Of a stretch of DNA of 64,000 nucleotides, positions 49,903 to 59,130 are shown in pieces. The stretch covers positions 14,954 through 78,953 of the forward strand of contig CAYPMO010000013.1 of assembly GCA_964412015.1 (NCBI GenBank), read 5' to 3'. The position numbers were made by a program, and so were the translations under genes. Origin of the DNA: SZUA-318 sp964412015 (GTDB lineage: Bacteria > Gemmatimonadota > Gemmatimonadetes > Longimicrobiales > Gaopeijiaceae). Under the pieces are notes generated by a model. It searched no databases. It was not told where the DNA came from and saw only the letters and a program-made list of their open reading frames with translations. The first letter of the stretch is position 1; each line of letters opens with the position of its first letter.

Positions 49903-52900
49903 ATGACCGAGCGGAAACGGCAGGGGGTCGAGGGCGACGCTCGCGCGGGGGGCGGGGGCCGCCTGCTGGAGCGGTACAGGGAATTCTCGCCGACGAGCTT
50001 CGCGGTCCAGCACCGCACCAGCATGTTGGTGGTCCTCGCGATCATCGCGATCTGGGGCCTCTACTCGTACCGGACCACGCCGAAGGAATCGTTCCCGGAG
50101 ATCGCGATCCCGATCGTCGTCGTCAACACGATGTATCCGGGCGTCTCCCCGGCGGACGTGGAGAGCCAGGTCACACGGGTGCTCGAGGACGAGCTCTCGA
50201 CGATCTCCGCGCTGGACGAGATCACGTCCACGTCCGTCGAGGGCTACTCGAGCATCGCGGTCACGTTCACGACGGATGTGGACCTGGAAGACGCGCTCCA
50301 GAAGGTCCGGGAGAAGGTGGATCTGGCGAAGGGGGATCTCCCCGGGGACGCCGAGGAGCCGTCCATCGTCGAGTTCAATTTCTCCGAGATCCCGGTCATG
50401 CAGGTGAACCTCGCCGGGGACTACGGCCTCGTGCGCCTGAAGGAGCTGGGCGAGGACCTCCAGGACCGGTTCGAGCAGATCCCGTCCGTGCTCCGGGCGG
50501 ACCTGCGAGGCGGGCTCGAGCGTGAGGTGAACGTGGACGTCGATCTGGCCAGGCTCCAGTTCTACGGCCTCGAGCTCGGCGACGTGGTGGACGCGATCCG
50601 GAACGAGAACGTCAACATCCCGGGCGGCGCCATCGACGTGGGCGACACGAAATACCTCGTCCGCGTGGACGGCGAGCTCGAGGACCCCTCGGTCATCGAG
50701 GACCTCGTCGTGAAGACGCGCGGCGGGCGCGCCGTCTACGTGCGCGACGTCGCGCACGTGGACTTCGGCTTCGCCGAGCGGGAGAGCTACGCCCGCATGA
50801 ACGGCAAGGAGGTCGTGACCCTCGACATCGTGAAGCGCTCGGGGGAGAACATCATCGAGACCGCGGCCGCCGTCCGTCGGGCCGTCGACGAGTTCCGGCC
50901 GCAGTTCCCGCCGAGCACACAGGTGAGCATCACGGGGGACATGTCGGAGTCCATCGAGGACATGGTCCTTTCGCTCGAGAACAACATCGTCTCCGGTCTG
51001 CTGCTGATCGTGGCGGTCCTGTTGCTCTTCCTGGGCCTGTCGAACTCGCTCTTCGTGGGGATCTCCATCCCCGCGTCCATGCTGCTGTCCTTCGTCGTCC
51101 TGAAGCTCTACGGCGTCTCGATGAACATGGTGGTGTTGTTCAGTCTCATCCTCGCCCTGGGGATGCTGGTGGACAACGCCATCGTCGTGGTGGAGAACAT
51201 CTACCGATTCCTCGAGCAGGGCTGGAGCCGGACGCTGGCGGCCAAGAAGGCCGTGGGAGAGGTGGCCCTTCCGGTGATCTCCTCCACGGCCACCACGCTG
51301 GCCGCGTTCGCCCCGCTGATGTTCTGGCCGGGAGAGGTCGGGGAGTTCATGAAGTTCCTCCCCTTGACCCTGATCGTCACGCTCACCAGCTCGCTCTTCG
51401 TGGCGCTGGTGATCGTGCCGGTGCTGTGCGCGATGTACATGAAGGTGGAGGGAACGCCGTCGCGGCCCCTCCGGCCCGCGGCCCGATGGACTCTGATGGG
51501 GGCGGCTACGCTGTTCCTGCTCGGCGTCGCCTCGCGGAACCTGCTGACCGCGGTGCTCCTGGCCGCCACGGCGTTGGGGCTTTGGGCCGGCCAGAAGTAC
51601 GTGCTGTCGAAGTTGACGGCACGCTTCCAGGGAGAGATCGTGCCGGCGCTCCTGCGCCTCTACGAGCGTCAACTGCGTTGGGCCCTGAGCCATCGCGCCC
51701 GCATGCTCGGGGGCACATTGGCCGTCTTCGTCGGCACGTTCTTCCTCTATGGGATCTTCAACGAGGGTGTGGTCTTCTTCCCCGAGGACATGCCGCCCCA
51801 ACAGCTCGTGGTGGATGTGCAGGGACCGGTCGGCACACGGGCCACGTTCACGGACACCGTGGTGCGGAGGCTCGAGGCCGAGCTCCAGGGTGTGGGCGGC
51901 CGCGAGGACTGGGAGTCCGTGGTCGCCGTCGTGGGCGCGGGGAACGCGGCCAACTTCATGGACCAGGGCCCCGGCGGCCCGGAGGACGGGCGCGTCACGA
52001 TCAGCCTCGTCGACTACCAGGTCCGGGAGCGCGACGCCTTCGAGACGCTCGCCGAGATGCAGGCCGGCGTCGGGCGCGACCTGGCGGGCGTGACGCTGAC
52101 CGTCGACAAGCCAGCGGACGGGCCGGCCCAGGGCAAGCCGGTGAACGTCGAGATCGTCGGCGAGGACCCGACGATGCTGAAGGCCCTCTCGGACTCGCTC
52201 ATCCACGTCCTCGAGGACGCGCCGGTCTACCGGAACCTGGTCGGGCTGGACAGCGACCTCAACGACGCCCGCCCGGAGCTCTCGGTCCAGGTGGACCGAG
52301 AGAAGGCAGGGCTCTACGACCTGAACACCACGAAGGTGGGCGAGGCGATCCGGGGCGCGATCAACGGCATCGAGGCGGCCAAGTACCGCACGGGCAACGA
52401 CGAGTACGACATCGTGGTGCGGCTCGCCGAGCCGTACCGGCAGGACCTGGAGGGTCTCCGCGACCTCTCCGTGATGACGGAAGGCGGGATCCAGGTCCCG
52501 CTCGTGTCGGTCGCGTCCTGGTCGGTCGAGGAGGGCTACGGTGCCATCCGCCGGAAGGACCAGACCCGCATGGCGACGATCGGCTCGGACGTAGCGGCGG
52601 GGCTGAACTCCAACGCCGTGCTTGCCGAGGTGCGCGCCACGCTCGCGGACTTCGAGGCGGCGCTCCCGCCCGGCTACACGATCCGCTACACGGGCCAATC
52701 GGAGGACCAGGCCGAGGCCCAGTCGTTCCTCGGGGGCGCCTTCATGGCGGCCCTGCTCCTCATCGCGCTGATCCTCATCAGCCAGTTCAACTCGCTGGTG
52801 AAGCCCGTCATCATCATGACCTCGGTGATCATGTCCACCGTCGGCGTGTTCGCGGGCCTGATGATCTTCCGCATGGAGTTCGGGATCATCATGACCGGGG

Positions 52901-53445
52901 TCGGCCTGATCTCGCTCGCGGGCATCGTGGTGAACAACGCGATCATCCTCATCGACTATATCGACACGCTGCGTGACCGCGACGGGCTCCTCCGTCGCGA
53001 GGCCCTGGTCGTCGCCGGGAGGACGCGGTTCCGCCCCGTGGTCCTCACGGCCACGACCACGGCGCTCGGACTCGTGCCGCTGGCGATGGGCCTGAACTTC
53101 GACTTCTTCGGCCTGTACTCGTCGCTCGACCCGGACCTATACTGGGGTGGCGAGCAGGCCGCGTGGTGGGGCCCGATGGCGGTCGCCGTGATCGTGGGGA
53201 TCCTGTTCGCCACGTTCCTCACGCTGGTCCTGGTACCCGTGATGTACTCGGTGGTGGACGATTTCGCCCTGTTCTTCGCCAAGCACTTCAAGCACCCGGA
53301 GGAGCCCGGAGCCTCCGAAGTCCCGGGTGGCGCGGAGAACGCCCCGGCGGGAGTCCCTCCATTGGAGGACGCGGGGCGGCGACCCGTGGAAGAAAGCGTC
53401 CGGGAGCCCGCCGGCATCGCGACGTTCGTGCCGGAGACGCCGTGA
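49903..53445 (+). CDS. RND efflux permease (second system)
   Basis: A 1180-residue RND permease with the duplicated layout and TM4 motif GMLVDNAIVVVENI (D424, N425). It is about 100-150 residues longer than AcrB-type permeases. Part of the excess is an extra hydrophobic pair (around 525-565) inserted in the central cytoplasmic stretch between the two halves, and part is an N-terminal soluble lead (1-35) and a C-terminal tail of about 50 residues. It likely works with the two preceding genes. It is only distantly similar to the two permeases at 9270-15749. Confidence 0.93.
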   Translation: MTERKRQGVEGDARAGGGGRLLERYREFSPTSFAVQHRTSMLVVLAIIAIWGLYSYRTTPKESFPEIAIPIVVVNTMYPGVSPADVESQVTRVLEDELSTISALDEITSTSVEGYSSIAVTFTTDVDLEDALQKVREKVDLAKGDLPGDAEEPSIVEFNFSEIPVMQVNLAGDYGLVRLKELGEDLQDRFEQIPSVLRADLRGGLEREVNVDVDLARLQFYGLELGDVVDAIRNENVNIPGGAIDVGDTKYLVRVDGELEDPSVIEDLVVKTRGGRAVYVRDVAHVDFGFAERESYARMNGKEVVTLDIVKRSGENIIETAAAVRRAVDEFRPQFPPSTQVSITGDMSESIEDMVLSLENNIVSGLLLIVAVLLLFLGLSNSLFVGISIPASMLLSFVVLKLYGVSMNMVVLFSLILALGMLVDNAIVVVENIYRFLEQGWSRTLAAKKAVGEVALPVISSTATTLAAFAPLMFWPGEVGEFMKFLPLTLIVTLTSSLFVALVIVPVLCAMYMKVEGTPSRPLRPAARWTLMGAATLFLLGVASRNLLTAVLLAATALGLWAGQKYVLSKLTARFQGEIVPALLRLYERQLRWALSHRARMLGGTLAVFVGTFFLYGIFNEGVVFFPEDMPPQQLVVDVQGPVGTRATFTDTVVRRLEAELQGVGGREDWESVVAVVGAGNAANFMDQGPGGPEDGRVTISLVDYQVRERDAFETLAEMQAGVGRDLAGVTLTVDKPADGPAQGKPVNVEIVGEDPTMLKALSDSLIHVLEDAPVYRNLVGLDSDLNDARPELSVQVDREKAGLYDLNTTKVGEAIRGAINGIEAAKYRTGNDEYDIVVRLAEPYRQDLEGLRDLSVMTEGGIQVPLVSVASWSVEEGYGAIRRKDQTRMATIGSDVAAGLNSNAVLAEVRATLADFEAALPPGYTIRYTGQSEDQAEAQSFLGGAFMAALLLIALILISQFNSLVKPVIIMTSVIMSTVGVFAGLMIFRMEFGIIMTGVGLISLAGIVVNNAIILIDYIDTLRDRDGLLRREALVVAGRTRFRPVVLTATTTALGLVPLAMGLNFDFFGLYSSLDPDLYWGGEQAAWWGPMAVAVIVGILFATFLTLVLVPVMYSVVDDFALFFAKHFKHPEEPGASEVPGGAENAPAGVPPLEDAGRRPVEESVREPAGIATFVPETP

Positions 53446-53449
53446 CGGC

Positions 53450-54028
53450 ATGCGTGCTTACCCGTTGACGTCGGAGGAGCTCGTGGACGACCTGCTTGCG
53501 CAGGTCGACGACGTGACCGCCGTGGTGCGCGACCGCTTCGGAGCCCTCTCCGGCGACCAGCTCGCCTGGAGACCGGGGCGGGAACGGTGGGGCGTGGGTC
53601 ACTGCCTGGTGCATCTGGCGCGCACGAGCGAGCGGTATCGGAGCACGCTCACCGAGCCCCTGAGACGAGCACGGTCGGAAGGAATGACGGCCACGGCTCC
53701 GCTTCGTGGGCGTTGGTTCGGGCGGTGGTTCACGCGGGCCATGGCGCCCGGCCGCGGCCTGGGACTCCGCACCCACGAGACGCTCCGTCCGCGGTACGCC
53801 ACCGTCCAGGCCGCGGGACTCGAGACGTTCTTCGCCGAGCAGCACCGGTTCCGGTCCCTGGTGGCGGACGCGCGCGGGCTCGACCTGGATGCGATTCGCG
53901 TCGTCTCGCCCATCGCGAAATGGGTACGGCTCTGCGGGGGCGACGCGCTGCGCGCGCTCGTCGCGCACGAGTGGCGTCACCTGGCTCAGGCCGAGCGGGT
54001 CCTCGCGGAGGCGGGCTTCCCGCGCTAG
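53450..54028 (+). CDS. DinB-like superfamily protein
   Basis: A 192-residue cytosolic four-helix protein of the DinB/YfiT-like metal-binding superfamily. The three metal-site histidines can be placed in WGVGHCLVHLART (His in helix 2) and AHEWRHLAQAERVLA (helix 4). Members include bacillithiol and mycothiol S-transferases and uncharacterised stress proteins. It starts 5 bp after the RND permease stop, so it may be part of that operon. The substrate is unknown. Confidence 0.82.
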   Translation: MRAYPLTSEELVDDLLAQVDDVTAVVRDRFGALSGDQLAWRPGRERWGVGHCLVHLARTSERYRSTLTEPLRRARSEGMTATAPLRGRWFGRWFTRAMAPGRGLGLRTHETLRPRYATVQAAGLETFFAEQHRFRSLVADARGLDLDAIRVVSPIAKWVRLCGGDALRALVAHEWRHLAQAERVLAEAGFPR

Positions 54029-54037
54029 GCGCGGTCC

Positions 54038-54466
54038 ATGGCGACGACCTCGAGCGCCCTCCGCGTGGTGGCCGGCTACTACCTGGCCACGCCCGTGTTC
54101 GCGGTGGCGGATCTGGGGTTCGGCCTTCCAGTGCGCGTGGCGGCCGTGCTCCCCGACGGTACGCGCCTCGCCTACTACGGGGCGGCCTTCGCGCTCGGCC
54201 TCCTGTGCCGGGCGCGCCCGGCGGCGACGCCCTGGGTGGGAATGATGGAGAGCGCGACCAACCTGCTGCTGCTCCTGCTCTCGATCCTGCTTCCGATCTG
54301 GGCGCTCGCCGCCGACCCGATGCTCGGCTCGGCCGCGGGCGTGGGCCTGACGCCGGCCGGCGCGGCGAACGCGATGCTCTCCGGGGGCGCGATGATCCTC
54401 AGCTTCCGCCGGAGCGAAGCGGCCATGCTCGGGCGCGCTCAGGACGGGCCGCGACGGAACCGGTAG
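54038..54466 (+). CDS. Small hypothetical membrane protein
   Basis: A 142-residue protein with three to four hydrophobic stretches (about residues 8-38, 47-58, 72-92 and a weaker one near 102-122). No family is recognised. It begins 10 bp after the DinB-like gene. Its last 28 bp overlap the 3' end of the convergent propeller lipoprotein gene, so the C-terminus shares sequence with a coding region on the other strand. Function unknown. Confidence 0.65.
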   Translation: MATTSSALRVVAGYYLATPVFAVADLGFGLPVRVAAVLPDGTRLAYYGAAFALGLLCRARPAATPWVGMMESATNLLLLLLSILLPIWALAADPMLGSAAGVGLTPAGAANAMLSGGAMILSFRRSEAAMLGRAQDGPRRNR

Positions 54467-55575
54467 AGCGCGATCCCCGGGGTGTCGTAGGGGCCGTGGA
54501 TCCTCCCCAGGAGGTAGTCGCGGCCGACCTCGTACAGCTTGAGCTCCGTCGGGATCCGGAAGTCGGCGAGGAACGCCCCGTCCGGGCCCACCACCTGGAA
54601 GAGTGTCTCCCCGTCCCCCGGTGACGAGAGCACGACCCAGAGCACGCCCTCGGGATCCACGGCGAGACCCGTGTAGAGCGGGAGATGCTCGGGCACGGGG
54701 GAGTTCCTGCGCGTCGTCTCCTTCCCCCACTCGCGGTACCCGGTGTCGTTGAACGTCTCCCACAGGGCGTCCAGCCACCGCTCGACGTTGGCCTCGGTGG
54801 GCGCGCGCGGCGCGATCGAGAGCGGGATGGAGCCCAGGCGGTCCCCGTCGAGGTCGTAGACGTCCACGGAGGCGGAGTCCGCCGTCCCGATGTAGAGCCG
54901 CTCGTCGGTGATCGCGTGCTGGGTGAGCTTGCCGAGGATCCAGGGCTCGCCCATGGGAAGGATGCCCATGCCTCCGAGGCTGTCGCCCTCGGCGTCCTCG
55001 AACCGGAGGGAGGCCGCGCCCAGCACGGTGTACATCTCACGCTCGGTCCTGGCCAGTTGGGTCGGCCTGCCCCACACCGCGAAGCGTCCGCCCCGCGTGC
55101 ACCGGCGCCAGTCGGAGGCCTCCAGCGGCGCGTACTCCCGGACGATGGTCCCGGCGCTGTCGATCACGGTCATCCGGCCCCGTCCGCCGTCCCACACGAA
55201 GACGGAGTCGGGAACGCACTGGCCGAGCCAGGTGGGGAAGGCGAACTCCCCTGGGCCCCCGCCGGCGCGGCCCACCGTGCGGATCGTGTTGCCGGAGGGG
55301 TCGAAGAACCGGACCGTCGCGCCCCACTGATCGGACACGACGACGTTGCCGTTGGAGAGCACCGTCGCCCCGGTCGGGAGGAGCAGCCTCGGCTCCCCCG
55401 TGGGAACCGTGTCGAGGATGACCAGCGAGGGGATCGTGTCGAGGGACGAAGGCGCGGCTCCCGGCGTCACGGGCTCGCCGAGCCGGGCCTCGCCGGGCGG
55501 GCGGGGCTCACAGCCGGGGACGATGGACAGGCAGAGGGCGGCCAGGGCGAGACCGGTCGTGCGGAAGCTCGGCAT
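54439..55575 (-). CDS. Six-bladed beta-propeller lipoprotein
   Basis: A 378-residue secreted protein with lipobox VPGC (C22). The body consists of repeated four-strand units typical of the '6-bladed beta-propeller' lipoprotein group: GATVLSNGNVVVSDQWGATVRFFD, TRTVGRAGGGPGEFAFP-like, and VFVWDGGRGRMTVIDSAG. These are common in Gemmatimonadota and Bacteroidota, often near export genes; their ligands are unknown. The ATG at 55575 is chosen for the signal sequence. It converges on the small membrane protein gene and is divergent from the DUF1295 gene. Confidence 0.8.
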   Translation of the reverse strand: MPSFRTTGLALAALCLSIVPGCEPRPPGEARLGEPVTPGAAPSSLDTIPSLVILDTVPTGEPRLLLPTGATVLSNGNVVVSDQWGATVRFFDPSGNTIRTVGRAGGGPGEFAFPTWLGQCVPDSVFVWDGGRGRMTVIDSAGTIVREYAPLEASDWRRCTRGGRFAVWGRPTQLARTEREMYTVLGAASLRFEDAEGDSLGGMGILPMGEPWILGKLTQHAITDERLYIGTADSASVDVYDLDGDRLGSIPLSIAPRAPTEANVERWLDALWETFNDTGYREWGKETTRRNSPVPEHLPLYTGLAVDPEGVLWVVLSSPGDGETLFQVVGPDGAFLADFRIPTELKLYEVGRDYLLGRIHGPYDTPGIALYRFRRGPS

Positions 55576-55699
55576 TGGTGCCTCCTCGTGCCGGAGCGAC
55601 ACGGGGGCAGGGGCCGTGCGGCGTGACCTGCAATGCCACTCGCCACCGCGGCGTGGCGCAAGCGCGCAACCTTCGCGTCCTTCGGGCGTATCCGCGCGC

Positions 55700-56473
55700 A
55701 TGGACACGCTCCAGACCGCGCTGGTGGGCCTCGGGGTCGTAGCGGCGGCCTTCACGCTCCTCTGGGCGGTGAGCCTGCGCCTCCGCGACGCGAGCATCGT
55801 CGATCCGTTCTGGGGGCCGGGGTTTCTGCTGACGGGGGCCGCCTATCTCTGGGGCCACGGGAGCGTCACGCCCCGCGCGCTCCTCGCCCTCGGCCTCGTC
55901 ACGGTCTGGGCGGTCCGGCTGGGGCGCCATCTCCTGGTCCGCAACCGCGCGCGCGGGGAGGACCCCCGCTACGCCGCCATGAGGCTCTCCCACGGCGCGC
56001 GCTTCCCCTGGGTGAGCCTCGGGACGGTCTTCTGGCTCCAGGCCGTGCTCCTCTGGATCGTCTCGCTCCCGGTCCTCGGGGCGGTGGTCTCGACGGCGCC
56101 GCTCGGAGCCTGGGACGCGGCCGGTGCCGGGGTGTTCCTGGCCGGCTTTCTCATGGAGGCGGCGGCCGACGTCCAGCTGAACCGGTTCCGCGCGGATCCC
56201 GCCAACCGGGGCACGGTCCTGGACCGGGGCCTGTGGCGCTACAGCCGTCACCCGAACTATTTCGGAGACGCGGTGCTCTGGTGGGGGCTCTGGCTCGTGG
56301 CCGTGGGTGGGGAGGCCCCGTGGACCGTGGTGGGTCCACTCCTGATGACGTTCTTGCTGCGGAAGGTATCCGGCGTCACACTGCTGGAGCGCTCGCTGGT
56401 ACGAGGACGACGGGGGTACGCCGATTACGTACGGCGCACGTCCGCGTTCGTGCCATGGTTTCCCCGGGATTGA
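55700..56473 (+). CDS. DUF1295 / steroid 5-alpha-reductase-like membrane protein
   Basis: A 257-residue polytopic protein of the DUF1295 family, distant relatives of isoprenylcysteine methyltransferases and steroid 5-alpha reductases. The signatures are ASIVDPFWGPGF near the N-terminus and a C-terminal NRGTVLDRGLWRYSRHPNYFGD with LLEXS-like LLERSLVRGRRGYADYVRRT. The His/Asn-rich C-terminal motif is the cofactor (NADPH or SAM) site in relatives. The reaction is unknown. Confidence 0.88.
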   Translation: MDTLQTALVGLGVVAAAFTLLWAVSLRLRDASIVDPFWGPGFLLTGAAYLWGHGSVTPRALLALGLVTVWAVRLGRHLLVRNRARGEDPRYAAMRLSHGARFPWVSLGTVFWLQAVLLWIVSLPVLGAVVSTAPLGAWDAAGAGVFLAGFLMEAAADVQLNRFRADPANRGTVLDRGLWRYSRHPNYFGDAVLWWGLWLVAVGGEAPWTVVGPLLMTFLLRKVSGVTLLERSLVRGRRGYADYVRRTSAFVPWFPRD

Positions 56474-56485
56474 CGACGGATCTCC

Positions 56486-56986
56486 ATGCCCCACCCTCCT
56501 ACGGGACCGCTCCCCGACTCGGCGGTCCACACGGTCGGCCAGGCGATCCAGAGGCTGGCCGCGAAGCGCCTGGGACGCGCCTTCCTCCCCCTGGCGCTCC
56601 TCTTCCTGACCGGCCTGGGACGGATGCTCTCGGCGCATGAGGGGTTCCTGCTGGCTGCGGGCGCTCCGCTCTCGGCCGGCGCGATGCTCGCGTACGGCCT
56701 GCGGGTGGTGGAGCGCACCTTCGGGAAGCCTCCGCGTCCGTGGATGGCGCTGGCGGTGGTCGGCGGCGTGGTGCCGCCCGCGTACGGCCTCTGGGTCTTG
56801 GGTTGGGAGGGGCTCCGCACGCTCGCGTCGGGTGGGGGCCTCAGCGCCGTGGTCGTGGGCGTCCTGATGAGCGTTCTGGGGGTGTGGGTGCTGCGTGCCT
56901 GGGTCCGGATCCTCGAGCTGAACCGCCTCGCCGAGGTCATGGCGCTCGGCGGATCCGACGGGGGGGATGCGGGGGGCGGCGCATAG
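56486..56986 (+). CDS. Hypothetical membrane protein
   Basis: A 166-residue protein with a basic N-terminal region and four hydrophobic stretches (about 32-46, 55-73, 87-105 and 118-138), ending in a glycine/aspartate-rich tail. No family is recognised. It begins 12 bp after the DUF1295 gene, and the following small gene begins 5 bp after its stop. It is therefore probably part of the same run of genes leading to the MATE transporter. Confidence 0.6.
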   Translation: MPHPPTGPLPDSAVHTVGQAIQRLAAKRLGRAFLPLALLFLTGLGRMLSAHEGFLLAAGAPLSAGAMLAYGLRVVERTFGKPPRPWMALAVVGGVVPPAYGLWVLGWEGLRTLASGGGLSAVVVGVLMSVLGVWVLRAWVRILELNRLAEVMALGGSDGGDAGGGA

Positions 56987-56991
56987 AAGGA

Positions 56992-57270
56992 ATGGGATTT
57001 CTCCTCAAGGAGCTCGTCGGCCTCTTCGTCTGGCTGGTGGCGAACGCGGTCTATCTGGACGCCCGGCGCACGGGGAGGCGTGGCATCTACCGGTTCCTCG
57101 CGTTCTGGATGGGGCTTCCCGGAACGCTCGGTTCCCTGATCTTGGTGCGGGAAGGGAGCCACCCGCGTGTCGTGCCACCTCCCGACGACGAGAACCGCCT
57201 TCTGGCCGAAGTGCGACGGGACCGCTGGCTCCGCTCGGAAACCCAGGACACCACGAAGGAGGAGACGTGA
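56992..57270 (+). CDS. Small hypothetical membrane-anchored protein
   Basis: A 92-residue protein with two hydrophobic stretches (MGFLLKELVGLFVWLVANAVYL and RFLAFWMGLPGTLGSLILV) and a charged C-terminal tail. No family is recognised. The ATG at 56992 has AGAAGG just upstream. Its stop overlaps the GTG of the next gene, so the two are coupled. Confidence 0.65.
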   Translation: MGFLLKELVGLFVWLVANAVYLDARRTGRRGIYRFLAFWMGLPGTLGSLILVREGSHPRVVPPPDDENRLLAEVRRDRWLRSETQDTTKEET

Positions 57271-57722
57271 GGGGGATGCTGAGGCTCGCGCTGTGCCTGC
57301 TGTTGGCGACCGCTTCGCGGGCCGGAGCGCAGGAGGACCCAGGACCGGTCGAGGTCGTGGAGGCGCTGTTCCGCCACATGAAGGCCGGCGACGCCGACGC
57401 CATGCGCGCGCTCATGCACGCCGACGTGCGTCTGGTCACGACGAGCGTCCGAGACGGCGTGCCCGTCGCGGAGGTCGTGGGCGTGGGCCGCTGGCTCGAG
57501 GGGGTGCGCAGGTCCGCGCGGGAGCTCGACGAGCGCATCCACGACACCGAGGTCGATGTGGACCTCGGTCTGGCGTCCGTCTGGACGCGCTACGACCTGT
57601 TCGTGGACGGAGTCCTCGACCACTGCGGCGTGGACCACGTCCTGCTCGTCCGCACGGGCCAGGGTTGGCGCATCATCCATCTGTCGGACACGCGGACCAC
57701 GGAAGGGTGCGGGACGCCGTGA
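57267..57722 (+). CDS. Secreted NTF2-like (SnoaL/DUF4440-type) protein
   Basis: A 151-residue protein with a signal peptide (MLRLALCLLLATASRAGAQ) and an NTF2-like cone fold. VVEALFRHMKAGDADAMRALMHADVRLVTT is the opening helix pair, and the last strand ends GWRIIHLSDTR. Such domains bind small molecules or stabilise partners; there are no specific catalytic residues to assign one. The GTG at 57267 overlaps the preceding stop and has AAGGAGG about ten bases upstream. It overlaps the MATE gene by 4 bp. Confidence 0.8.
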   Translation: MRGMLRLALCLLLATASRAGAQEDPGPVEVVEALFRHMKAGDADAMRALMHADVRLVTTSVRDGVPVAEVVGVGRWLEGVRRSARELDERIHDTEVDVDLGLASVWTRYDLFVDGVLDHCGVDHVLLVRTGQGWRIIHLSDTRTTEGCGTP

Positions 57723-59128
57723 GCCCACGGGACATCGCTCGCTCGAAGTCCCTGGCGAGCTTCCTTCCCCGCCGTGCCGACCTGGGCGCGCTCCTCAGGC
57801 TGGCGCTTCCGGTGGCGATGGTGACCGTGTCCACGATGACCATGGGCGTCGTGGACACGATCATGGTCGGCAGAGTCTCACCGACCGACCTGGCCGCGGT
57901 CGCTCTGGGGCATCTCTACTTCTTCGGGGTGGTGGTCTTCGGGATGGGCGCGCTTTCCGCCCTGGATCCGGTGATCTCGCAGGCGGTGGGCGCGGGGGAT
58001 CGCGATGCGGTCGCGCGCGGGATGCAACGCGGCGGCGTCCTCGCTCTCGCCCTGACCGGGTTCGCCTCGCTCCTCCTTGTTCCCGCGGGCCCGGTGCTCC
58101 GCCTCCTCGGCCAGCCGGACGACGTGGTACCGGTCGCCGGCGCCTATGCGCTCGTCTCGATCCCGGGCGTGTTCCCGTTCTACGCGTTCCACGTGCTCCG
58201 ACTCAGCCTCCAGGCCATGGCGCGCGTGGGGCCGGTCCTCGTGACGGTCGTTGCGGCCAACGTCGTCAACGTCTTCGCCAACTGGGTGTTCATCTACGGA
58301 AACCTGGGCTTCCCGGCGATGGGCGCGGTCGGCTCGGGGTGGGCGACGAGCCTGAGCCGGTGGTTCATGTTGCTCACGTTGCTCGCCGTGGCATGGCCCC
58401 TTCTGTGCGGGTCGCTCAGGCCGCTGCGGCCCGAGGCGCTCGCGAGGGAGCCGCTTCGCCGGTTGCTGCGGCTCGGCGCGCCGATCGGTGGACAGAGCGT
58501 CCTCGAGTTCGGTGTCTTCGGGGCGACCGGGCTCCTCGTGGGCCTGATGGGTACCGTGGCCATGGCCAGCCATCAGGTCGCGATGAACCTCTCCTCCCTC
58601 ACGTTCATGGTTCCCCTGGGCATCGCCCAGGCGGGAGCGGTCCTGGTCGGACAGGCGGTGGGAAAGGGGGACGCGGCGCAGGCGCGCCGGGCGGTGGGAA
58701 GCTCACTCCTCGTGGGCGTCGGCTTCATGAGCCTCACGGCCACTCTCTTCCTCACCATGCCCGCGTTCTTCGCGGGGATCTACTCGGCGGACGCTCCCGT
58801 GGTCGCGCTGGCCGCGGTACTCATCCCGGTCGCAGGCGTGTTCCAGGTGTTCGACGGGACCCAGGTGGTGGCGCTCGGCGTGCTCCGGGGCGTGGGTGAC
58901 ACCCGGGTCCCCATGGTCATCAACGTCGTGGGGTTCTGGTTCGTCGGCTTGCCGGTGAGCGCGGTGCTCGGGTTCCAGTTCGGCCTGGGTCCCCGCGGCG
59001 TCTGGGCGGGGCTTGCCGTGGGCCTCGCGATGGTTGCGCTCCTGTTGCTCACCCGGGTCCACGGGCGATTCGGCCGGGAGTTGCGCCGCCTGGTCATGGA
59101 CGACGACCACGGCGCGATGGCGAACTGA
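57719..59128 (+). CDS. MATE family efflux transporter
   Basis: A 469-residue antiporter with twelve hydrophobic segments in two MatE halves. The first half has TMTMGVVDTIMVGRVSPTDLAAVALG and LDPVISQAVGAGDRDAV; the second has IGGQSVLEFGVFGATGLLVG and LGIAQAGAVLVGQAVGKGD. It exports cationic drugs or metabolites using a Na+ or H+ gradient. The GTG start overlaps the NTF2-like gene. The remnant of a hydrolase gene begins at its stop codon. Confidence 0.93.
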   Translation: MSPRDIARSKSLASFLPRRADLGALLRLALPVAMVTVSTMTMGVVDTIMVGRVSPTDLAAVALGHLYFFGVVVFGMGALSALDPVISQAVGAGDRDAVARGMQRGGVLALALTGFASLLLVPAGPVLRLLGQPDDVVPVAGAYALVSIPGVFPFYAFHVLRLSLQAMARVGPVLVTVVAANVVNVFANWVFIYGNLGFPAMGAVGSGWATSLSRWFMLLTLLAVAWPLLCGSLRPLRPEALAREPLRRLLRLGAPIGGQSVLEFGVFGATGLLVGLMGTVAMASHQVAMNLSSLTFMVPLGIAQAGAVLVGQAVGKGDAAQARRAVGSSLLVGVGFMSLTATLFLTMPAFFAGIYSADAPVVALAAVLIPVAGVFQVFDGTQVVALGVLRGVGDTRVPMVINVVGFWFVGLPVSAVLGFQFGLGPRGVWAGLAVGLAMVALLLLTRVHGRFGRELRRLVMDDDHGAMAN

Positions 59129-59130
59129 GT

